Origin: Pseudomonadota bacterium
Lineage (GTDB): Bacteria; Pseudomonadota; Alphaproteobacteria; Rhizobiales; Rhizobiaceae
Direction: 5' to 3'
Assembly: GCA_003242525.1 (NCBI GenBank)
Contig: QGUU01000130.1
Span: forward strand, 1-6,979
DNA length: 6,979 bases
How positions within the stretch are numbered: position 1 is the stretch's first letter; each line of letters opens with the position of its first letter. Below, piece by piece: positions 1 to 5,423 of this stretch. Both the position numbers and the translations under genes were made by a program. Under the pieces are notes generated by a model. That model worked only from the letters and a program-made list of their open reading frames with translations. It was not told the origin of the DNA and searched no databases.

Positions 1-1
1 G

Positions 2-37
2 TTTGGAGAGCTGCTGGAGGAAGTTTCGGAGGACTGA
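2..37 (+). CDS. Possible C-terminal end of an upstream gene (partial)
   Basis: Frame 2 reads FGELLEEVSED and stops at TGA (35-37), 60 bases before the nnrS start. The acidic amphipathic ending looks like a genuine protein C-terminus, but only 11 residues are visible, so no family can be named. Frames 1 and 3 are also open here; frame 3 runs to a TAG at 93-95. The choice of frame 2 is therefore a judgement on composition. If real, this gene and nnrS could be co-transcribed. Confidence 0.35.
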   Translation, partial: FGELLEEVSED

Positions 38-62
38 ACGCAATCCACCGATTGAAACGGGA

Positions 63-85
63 TTGGGCGGAACAAAGCCGCCCAA
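63..85 (+). promoter_or_regulatory. Perfect hairpin in the nnrS leader
   Basis: TTGGGCGG (63-70) and CCGCCCAA (78-85) are exact reverse complements around a 7-base loop, AACAAAG. The hairpin ends 2 bases before the GAAGG ribosome binding site (88-92) of nnrS. No T-run follows, so it does not look like a standard intrinsic terminator of the upstream gene. It could mark an operon junction, stabilise a processed transcript or modulate ribosome access. The pairing is seen directly; the role is unknown. Confidence 0.45.
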
Positions 86-97
86 CCGAAGGTAGCA

Positions 98-1288
98 ATG
101 GCAATCCCTCGCACACGGCCTGGAAATTATCCGGCCATCCTGTCTTACGGGTTCAGGCCCTTCTTCCTGCTTGGCGCGCTCTATGCGGGCGGAGCGATCC
201 TCCTTTGGCTACCGCTCTTCTACGGCCAGCTCGCTACGCTCAGCGCATTCGCGCCGGTGGACTGGCATGTGCACGAAATGTTGTTCGGATATGTCGCCGC
301 TCTGGTAACCGGCTTCCTGCTGACGGCAATTCCGAACTGGACCGGGAGGCTTCCTCTGCAAGGAGCCCCCCTTCTGATATTGGTGCTGTTGTGGTGCGCT
401 GGCCGCGTGGTCGTGTTCCTTTCGGAACTGATGGACTGGTGGACGGCGGCGGCAATCGACAGCGCTTTCCTGCTCGCAGTAACCTTTGCAGCCGGGCGGG
501 AGATCGTCGCAGGCCGCAACTGGCGCAATCTGAAAGTGCTCCTACCCCTGACGGCGCTGCTTGCAGCCAATGTCGCATTCCACGCCGAAGCGCACTTCGC
601 CGGACTTTCCGATGTAAGCCGCCGCCTGGCAATCGGCGCGATCGTCGTGCTGATCATGATCATCGGGGGGAGGATTATTCCCAGCTTCACGCGCAACTGG
701 CTGGTCCGCGAAAATCCCGGCCGGCTTCCTACCCCTTTCGGTCGCTTCGACACATTGGCGATTGCAGTTTCGACAGCTGCACTGGCGGCATGGATCTTCT
801 TTCCGGCACATTTCGCGAGCGGCGCGTTGATGATCGCGGCGGCGGCATTGAATGCCGCACGGCTGCTTCGCTGGGCGGGGGAACGTGCAGCGCGGGACCC
901 TCTCGTCCTGATCCTGCACATCGCCTTCTGCTTTGTGCCGGTGGGCTTTTTCCTCGCCGGTCTGGCCGTAATTTTACCTGACAATGTCCCCTCGGCAGCG
1001 GGTCTGCATGCCTTCGGCGTAGGTGCCATGGGCAGCATGACGCTGGCCGTGATGACCCGCGCCACGCTCGGCCACACCGGCCGCGCCCTGGCGGCCAGCC
1101 CCGGAACCTGCATGATCTACGCAGCCATTCTGGCAGCAGCAGTCTTCAGGATCGCGGCAGCCTTCCTTCCCGGAAACGATCTGCTGCTGCACCTGTCGGT
1201 GGCGGCATGGGCGGCCGCATTCCTCGGCTATGTGGGGTTGTTCGGCGGCATGCTTTCAAGGCCGCGCCTGGGCGGCCGACCGAGCTGA
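98..1288 (+). CDS. nnrS: NnrS family haem-copper membrane protein (nitric oxide stress)
   Basis: This 396-residue protein is hydrophobic along its length, with about 12 likely membrane segments (for example near residues 18-41, 87-108, 176-192, 268-291 and 365-386). It carries the conserved NnrS blocks: WHVHEMLFGY (56-65), NWTGR (80-84), GGRIIPSFTRN (190-200) and the stretch H304-R329 containing MTRATLGHTGR. Length matches the family's usual size of about 400 residues. NnrS proteins bind haem and copper in the inner membrane and help cells tolerate nitric oxide and nitrosative stress; they often lie near denitrification genes. The His residues of WHVHEM and LGHTGR are plausible metal ligands, which is inference. 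The ATG at 98 is preceded by GAAGG five bases upstream, and the family's N-terminal pattern begins close to this start. No clear Fnr/NnrR box is visible in the 60 bases upstream. The small exported protein at 1361 follows on the same strand. Confidence 0.95.
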   Translation: MAIPRTRPGNYPAILSYGFRPFFLLGALYAGGAILLWLPLFYGQLATLSAFAPVDWHVHEMLFGYVAALVTGFLLTAIPNWTGRLPLQGAPLLILVLLWCAGRVVVFLSELMDWWTAAAIDSAFLLAVTFAAGREIVAGRNWRNLKVLLPLTALLAANVAFHAEAHFAGLSDVSRRLAIGAIVVLIMIIGGRIIPSFTRNWLVRENPGRLPTPFGRFDTLAIAVSTAALAAWIFFPAHFASGALMIAAAALNAARLLRWAGERAARDPLVLILHIAFCFVPVGFFLAGLAVILPDNVPSAAGLHAFGVGAMGSMTLAVMTRATLGHTGRALAASPGTCMIYAAILAAAVFRIAAAFLPGNDLLLHLSVAAWAAAFLGYVGLFGGMLSRPRLGGRPS

Positions 1289-1306
1289 TGGGAAAAACGT
1301 GATTTC

Positions 1307-1336
1307 TTGATTTCCGGTCTGCGGGTTATTCTACAT
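1307..1336 (+). promoter_or_regulatory. Weak candidate promoter for the small exported protein
   Basis: TTGATT (1307-1312) and CTACAT (1331-1336) lie 18 bases apart in the gap after nnrS and could be -35 and -10 elements. The -10 match is poor, and a TATTCT at 1327 overlaps it at a bad spacing. The small gene may instead be read through from nnrS. Only sequence resemblance supports this call. Confidence 0.2.
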
Positions 1337-1348
1337 CTTCACCGCAGC

Positions 1349-1354
1349 AGGAGA
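1349..1354 (+). promoter_or_regulatory. Ribosome binding site that fixes the start at 1361
   Basis: AGGAGA lies 6 bases before the ATG at 1361. The same reading frame is open further upstream to a TTG at 1307, but this strong Shine-Dalgarno sequence and the signal peptide that starts at 1361 show that the shorter form is the real one. Confidence 0.8.
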
Positions 1355-1360
1355 ACGACG

Positions 1361-1555
1361 ATGAAGACATTGCTCGTATTCGCCGCAGTATTTGGCCTGT
1401 CGGTATCTGCCGCTTCTGCCGATTGCGCCTGGCACTCCAAGGTTACGGCATCGGTGGACACGCAAACCACCACGGCCAGCGTAACGGAAGCCGACGCGCA
1501 GACGGTCGCAGAAGCCGAGACGTTGAAGAAAGAGATTCCGCCGAAGGCCGAATAA
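1361..1555 (+). CDS. Small exported protein with signal peptide, function unknown
   Basis: This is a 64-residue protein with a clear Sec signal peptide: a Lys at position 2, a hydrophobic core around residues 4-17 and a signal peptidase I site after the AASA at 17-20. The mature part would be only about 44 residues. It starts DCAWHSK, is rich in Thr, Ala and Val, and ends in a charged KKEIPPKAE tail. It has one Cys at residue 22. That Cys is preceded by Asp and there is no lipobox, so it is not a lipoprotein. Small proteins with a similar layout seem common in rhizobia from memory, but I know of no established function. It lies 72 bases after nnrS on the same strand and is followed by a terminator-like hairpin, so it may be the last gene of that unit or have its own promoter. 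A link with nitric oxide stress is only positional. Confidence 0.8.
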   Translation: MKTLLVFAAVFGLSVSAASADCAWHSKVTASVDTQTTTASVTEADAQTVAEAETLKKEIPPKAE

Positions 1556-1565
1556 ACGCGAATCC

Positions 1566-1589
1566 GGCTGGCGGTGATTGCCGCCGGCC
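1566..1589 (+). terminator. Terminator-like hairpin after the small exported protein
   Basis: GGCTGGCGG (1566-1574) pairs with CCGCCGGCC (1581-1589) around TGATTG. This gives a 9-bp stem with one G-T wobble, starting 11 bases after the TAA stop. The downstream run is only moderately T-rich (TTCGCTGTATCT), so termination could be inefficient or Rho-assisted. Position and stem strength support the call. Confidence 0.55.
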
Positions 1590-1705
1590 TTCGCTGTATC
1601 TCGCCCGGCCAAACAACCCGATGCAGAATCTTCTGTGTCAGGTAACTGAGTTTTGGCGCATCCCTCCCCGTGACGGGCCCTTCATTAAGGAGGCGCGTGA
1701 GTTTG

Positions 1706-1729
1706 GTTGCGCGGAGTTCTCGCAACTCC
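1706..1729. repeat. Two overlapping inverted repeats in the convergent gap
   Basis: Two perfect 6-bp stems share bases and exclude each other. GTTGCG (1706-1711) pairs with CGCAAC (1721-1726), and GGAGTT (1713-1718) pairs with AACTCC (1724-1729). They lie 31 bases beyond the stop of the HlyD gene, between convergent transcription units. No T-run follows on either strand, so a standard intrinsic terminator is not evident. They may still end or protect the 3' end of the secretion operon mRNA, or belong to an intergenic repeat element. The rest of 1590-1759 holds no convincing gene. Confidence 0.4.
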
Positions 1730-1759
1730 ACCCGCCCTGCTTCATCTTTGACTAGCGCG

Positions 1760-3094
1760 CTATTGTTCAGTGAAAGCACGCGACATGGAATCGACGACGG
1801 GCTTCACCAGGTAGCTGAAGAATGTTCTCTCCGCGGTCTGGATCAGCACTTCGACGGGCATCCCGGGGCTCGGGGTTGAATTCAGCCGCGCAAGCTCGTC
1901 AGCCGACAGGCTTATGCGCGCCACATAGAATTCCTCATCGGACCCGCCCCTATCTCCAGGAACCGCGTCGGCCGAGACATAGATCACCTCCCCCTTCAAT
2001 ACGGGAGTGGTTCGCTGGTTGAGTGCTATGAACCTGACCGTTGCCGGCTGCGAAACCCGAACGCTGTCAATGTCGGTCCGCTTTATATGCGCCTCTATGA
2101 TCAGCGGCACGTCAGCAGGCAGTATTTCCAGGATTGCCTTTCCGCTTTCGACCACACCCCCTGCCGTATGGTAAAAAAGACGGATCACCGTCCCGGCAAT
2201 CGGAGCATTGATGGTTGCCCGACGCAAGACGTTCTGCGCCTGGCGTGACTGCTCGCGAACGGCATCCAACTCGCCCTGTATCTCCTCCAGTTCATCAAGC
2301 GCGGCCTCTCTTTGAGCCACTTCATTCTGTTGAATCTGTTGCTGCTCCTTGATGATCTGGGCTTCGGTTTCGGAGATTTCTGCAGACAGCCGCCCTATCT
2401 GGCCGGTCGCCTCGGCGATCGCTCGCTGGACCGCCTTGATCTCGGTGCTGCGGATGAGGCCCTTTGCTAGTAACGTTTCCTTTCCCTGCAGCTCCTGGCG
2501 CAGAAGCTGGAGCTGTACGTCCATCGCATCGCGTTGCTTGCTGTAGCCCTCAGCGCGAAAACGAAACGCATCGATATTCTGCCTGACCAGCACGGTTTCG
2601 CTGTTGAGCTTCCTTTGCCAGGCCTCAAAGTTCAGGTTCTGCCCCTCGATTATCGGAGCAATCTCGGGGTCAGTTCGGTTGTCCATCACTATTGCGGGAT
2701 ATTGTATTTCATCGGCTCCCCGGATCTGGCTGGTGAGGCGAGCAGCTATCGCCTCGAGGCGAACACGGCGCAGGAACAATTCCCGTTGTTTGGCCAGCGC
2801 AGCAGTCTCGTCCAACTTGATCAGCGGCTGATCGAACGCGACCTGATCGCCTTCATTGACCAGGATTTCCTCTATGATTCCGCCTTCGAAGTGTTGGACG
2901 ACCTTGTTCTGGCCGGTGGCGACGAACTGGCCCTGCGCGATGATGGCAGCCGCCAGCGGCGCTGTCAGCGCCCATCCGCCGAAGCCGCCGAAAGTCAAGG
3001 CAAACAGGATCATTCCGAAAGTGGTCTGCTTTCGGATCGAACGTGGCACATCGGCGTACCACTGGATGTCGTGGACCTTCACGACGTCGGACAT
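1760..3094 (-). CDS. HlyD family type I secretion periplasmic adaptor
   Basis: The 444-residue membrane fusion protein bridges an inner-membrane ABC exporter and an outer-membrane TolC-type channel. In order it shows a short cytoplasmic N-terminus; one membrane anchor (about residues 24-43); the first half of a lipoyl-like domain (60-95, containing VVQHFEGGIIEEI); a long Gln/Glu-rich coiled-coil hairpin (about 96-288); the second lipoyl half (291-306, with APIAGTV); and a beta-barrel region ending in the family motif PGMPVEVLIQT (410-420). Length and layout fit HlyD/PrsE proteins. I chose the ATG at 3094 over an in-frame GTG at 3100. An AGGA at 3104-3107 sits 9 bases from the ATG but only 3 from the GTG, and the GTG overlaps the exporter's stop codon. 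The gene begins 2 bases after the exporter's stop, so the two are almost certainly co-transcribed and partner in one machine. No TolC homologue is in the window. Confidence 0.95.
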   Translation of the reverse strand: MSDVVKVHDIQWYADVPRSIRKQTTFGMILFALTFGGFGGWALTAPLAAAIIAQGQFVATGQNKVVQHFEGGIIEEILVNEGDQVAFDQPLIKLDETAALAKQRELFLRRVRLEAIAARLTSQIRGADEIQYPAIVMDNRTDPEIAPIIEGQNLNFEAWQRKLNSETVLVRQNIDAFRFRAEGYSKQRDAMDVQLQLLRQELQGKETLLAKGLIRSTEIKAVQRAIAEATGQIGRLSAEISETEAQIIKEQQQIQQNEVAQREAALDELEEIQGELDAVREQSRQAQNVLRRATINAPIAGTVIRLFYHTAGGVVESGKAILEILPADVPLIIEAHIKRTDIDSVRVSQPATVRFIALNQRTTPVLKGEVIYVSADAVPGDRGGSDEEFYVARISLSADELARLNSTPSPGMPVEVLIQTAERTFFSYLVKPVVDSMSRAFTEQ

Positions 3095-3096
3095 GA

Positions 3097-5406
3097 TCAC
3101 GCATCCTGCCTGATTTGCCGGTGACCGAATGACCCCGTACCGGGATCAAGCAGCACGCCGCGGCTGGAAAGGGCCTTCAACACTTCGTTGCGCATGCCGA
3201 ACAGCGCCACTGTTCCATTCACCAGAAGCAAAATCTTGTTGACATTGTTGAGCAGCGAAGGGCGCTGGGTAATCGTGACCATGGTGATCTTCTGCTCCTT
3301 CGCATGCTGAAGGGCACGCATCAGCGCTTCGTCTCCGGCGCTGTCCAGATTCGAGTTGGGCTCGTCAAGAACGACCAGACGCGGATTGCCGAAGAAGGCG
3401 CGCGCAAGGGCAATGCGCTGCTTCTGCCCACCCGACAGAGGCGCGCCATCGGCGGCAACCACTGTCTCATAACCATGAGGAAGGCTCGCGATCATGTCAT
3501 GCACATCGGCCAGCTTGGCCGCTTCATAAATCTGTGCGTCCGTCACATCCTCGCGCATGCGCGCGATATTTGCCTTGATCGTCCCGGGAAAGAGCTGAAC
3601 GTCCTGCGGCAGATAGCCGATGTTTTCGCCCAGTTGACGCTGGTCCCAGTTGCGCAGATCCATCAGATCAAGGCGGACACAGCCGGATGTGGGCAGGATC
3701 GAATTGACCAGCATCTTGCCCAGAGTTGTCTTTCCGGCCCCGGAGTTTCCTATCACGCCGAGGGAATCCCCGGGTTCAAGCTTGAAGGACACGCCGTTGA
3801 GAACCACCCGCTTGGTGCCCTGAGGCACGTAAAGAAGGCGCTCCACATCGAGTCGCCCTTCCGGACGGGGCAGGTTCAGCCGTTCCAGGTTCAGAGGCGA
3901 GGCGGTCAGAAGTGACGATATTCGCGCGAAAGCCGACCGGGACTGGCTGTATTGATGCCAGCCTTCGATGGCCCCTTCGATGGGCGCCAGACCGCGACCG
4001 GCAATGATGGACGCGGCTATCACCATGCCGCCTGTCAGTTCGCCCTCTATGGCCAGATACGCTCCCCATCCCAGCATGCCGACCTGCGTGAGAAGCCTTG
4101 ACCCCTTGGAAAGCGCAGCAAAGACAATATTGCGGTCCTGGGCCAGCACCTGTGCCTTCAGGGAGGCTGCGGTGTCCCGTCCCCAGATCTGCACCGTCTC
4201 CGGAATCATCGCCAGAGCGTTGATGATCTGCGAGTTCCGCGACATGGATTCCAGGTGCAGGTTGGCTTTCACCTGGGCTGTGTTTGCAGCCCCGAACCAG
4301 CCTGCCGTTACCTTCTGGTTGAGCAGGGTGAGCACGAGAAGAAGCAGCGCCGTCGCAACCAGGATGAGGCCGAGATGGACATGGATAAGGAACACCGCCA
4401 GCACGAACAGGGGCGCGAGCGGCGCATCCAGAAAGGACAGCAGGGTTCGGGAAACCAGGAATGACCGGACTTGCTGGAGGTCGCCCAGAATCTGGTATTC
4501 TTTTCCATTGCTCTGAAGGGATGCCCGCGCAGCAGCACTTAGAATTGGAGAGCCCAGCTGGGCGGCGAACTCCACAGCCGTTCGCATGAGGATGAAACGG
4601 CGTATTGCGTCGAACATCGACTGAAGCACCACGGCTCCGACGATCACCACCGTCAACATGACGAGCGTGTCGATCGATCGGCTCGTGAGAATCCTGTCTG
4701 AGATCTGGAACAGGTATATCGGAATGGCCAGGACCAATACGTTGCTGGCAGCCGTGAATAGCATCACAACACCGAGGTTGCGCCGCACAGCGGAAATCCC
4801 GGCCTGGAGGCTGGCGTTGAAATCGATAGGTGCGAGGCGTTTGTGAAAGACGCCGCCTTCGCCTCCAGGCGCGCCGCCGCTTGAATCGCGCGGGGCGCCT
4901 TTGCCGTTCGATCCGGTAGTCCGAGGCGTTCCACGCGCCTGGATCGGGCCGCGGCCGTCCTCGATCGTGATCATGCCCTCAGGTTGCCTCGGATCCCGCG
5001 TTCCAGGCGGTGGCCTCGGAGTTTCACCGGGTTCCACCTTTGCCGCCGGCTCGCAGGCTTCCGGAACGACGCGCCCGCTGCCAGGCGTCGCGTCGACAGA
5101 TGCAGTCGAACTTCCTTGGCGGGGCGTGAAGGCTGCCTGCTCGCGCGGGGGCGTGTCAGCCATCGGTCGTATCTTCACGTCGGCGGGGATCGATGCAGCG
5201 CGCGAAGCCCGATCCATGATTGCCGCGTTATGCAATTCCCACACTGCGCGGTCGAGTTCGGCGAACGTCCTGTCGATCTCGTTTTCCGGAGCACGCAGGA
5301 CATCAGACAGCTTTGTCGGTGGAACGTCCGCCTGCGACGGATCTGAACTGCTTGCGTCAGGCAGGTCTTTTATGACGCTCGATGGGCCACTTTGCTCGCC
5401 AGACAT
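3097..5406 (-). CDS. Type I secretion ABC exporter (permease-ATPase) with long N-terminal extension
   Basis: This 769-residue fused permease-ATPase drives export of an unfolded protein through a type I secretion channel. Residues 1 to about 190 are a Pro/Gly/Ser-rich, probably disordered extension with a short charged, possibly helical part at 40-70. The transmembrane domain spans about 195-480, with hydrophobic segments near 208-232, 245-265, 322-363 and 438-476. The ATPase domain follows, with Walker A GNSGAGKTT (553-561, Lys559), Q-loop Gln601 in YLPQDVQLFPGTI, signature LSGGQ (657-661), Walker B ending LVVLDEP (677-683) and D-loop SNLD (685-688). The switch position has Gln714 (TITQRPS) where His is usual. 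PrsD-type relatives are about 580 residues, so the extension is extra; it is not a recognisable C39 peptidase domain. The ATG at 5406 has AGGG (5414-5417) seven bases upstream and lies 17 bases after the stop of the probable cargo gene. The adaptor gene follows after 2 bases. A shorter product from an internal Met (82 or 145) cannot be excluded. Confidence 0.95.
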   Translation of the reverse strand: MSGEQSGPSSVIKDLPDASSSDPSQADVPPTKLSDVLRAPENEIDRTFAELDRAVWELHNAAIMDRASRAASIPADVKIRPMADTPPREQAAFTPRQGSSTASVDATPGSGRVVPEACEPAAKVEPGETPRPPPGTRDPRQPEGMITIEDGRGPIQARGTPRTTGSNGKGAPRDSSGGAPGGEGGVFHKRLAPIDFNASLQAGISAVRRNLGVVMLFTAASNVLVLAIPIYLFQISDRILTSRSIDTLVMLTVVIVGAVVLQSMFDAIRRFILMRTAVEFAAQLGSPILSAAARASLQSNGKEYQILGDLQQVRSFLVSRTLLSFLDAPLAPLFVLAVFLIHVHLGLILVATALLLLVLTLLNQKVTAGWFGAANTAQVKANLHLESMSRNSQIINALAMIPETVQIWGRDTAASLKAQVLAQDRNIVFAALSKGSRLLTQVGMLGWGAYLAIEGELTGGMVIAASIIAGRGLAPIEGAIEGWHQYSQSRSAFARISSLLTASPLNLERLNLPRPEGRLDVERLLYVPQGTKRVVLNGVSFKLEPGDSLGVIGNSGAGKTTLGKMLVNSILPTSGCVRLDLMDLRNWDQRQLGENIGYLPQDVQLFPGTIKANIARMREDVTDAQIYEAAKLADVHDMIASLPHGYETVVAADGAPLSGGQKQRIALARAFFGNPRLVVLDEPNSNLDSAGDEALMRALQHAKEQKITMVTITQRPSLLNNVNKILLLVNGTVALFGMRNEVLKALSSRGVLLDPGTGSFGHRQIRQDA
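3104..3107 (-). promoter_or_regulatory. Ribosome binding site of the HlyD adaptor gene
   Basis: AGGA on the minus strand lies inside the last codons of the exporter gene, 9 bases before the ATG at 3094. This placement favours the ATG start and suggests translational coupling between exporter and adaptor. Confidence 0.6.
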
Positions 5407-5413
5407 CGATGCA

Positions 5414-5417
5414 CCCT
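5414..5417 (-). promoter_or_regulatory. Ribosome binding site of the ABC exporter gene
   Basis: AGGG on the minus strand lies 7 bases before the ATG at 5406, within the 17-base gap after the upstream stop codon. It supports translation of the full-length exporter including its N-terminal extension. Confidence 0.55.
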
Positions 5418-5423
5418 GTTTTT

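Noticed and set aside
63..75. Possible Fnr/NnrR box upstream of nnrS (TTG...CAA)
   Set aside because: The half sites are 7 rather than 8 bases apart and lack the inner AT pairs of TTGAT-N4-ATCAA. The bases are better explained by the perfect hairpin at 63-85.
52..981. Long plus-strand reading frame of 309 codons overlapping nnrS
   Set aside because: It is out of frame with nnrS, whose family motifs are unmistakable. Its product is Arg/Pro/Ser-rich, typical of a shadow frame in GC-rich DNA.
220..1113. Minus-strand reading frame of 297 codons opposite nnrS
   Set aside because: It lies antisense to a well-supported gene, has Arg/Ala/Ser-rich low-quality composition and shows no recognisable domain.
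1424..1426. Cys22 of the small exported protein as a lipobox cysteine
   Set aside because: The residue before it is Asp, and the expected L-[AS]-[GA]-C pattern is absent; the ASA-D site fits signal peptidase I instead.
1621..1755. Plus-strand frame starting MQNLLCQVTEFW, 44 codons, in the spacer
   Set aside because: No convincing Shine-Dalgarno precedes the ATG, the composition is unremarkable and it lies in a palindrome-rich region after a terminator-like hairpin.
1339..1779. Minus-strand frame of 146 codons across the convergent gap
   Set aside because: It overlaps both the end of the HlyD gene and the small exported gene in antisense, has no good ribosome binding site and matches no family I know.
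4837..5406. C39 peptidase or C39-like domain at the exporter N-terminus
   Set aside because: No catalytic Cys/His pattern or comparable fold motifs are visible; the region has no Cys in a suitable context apart from Cys118 and is Pro/Gly/Ser-rich.
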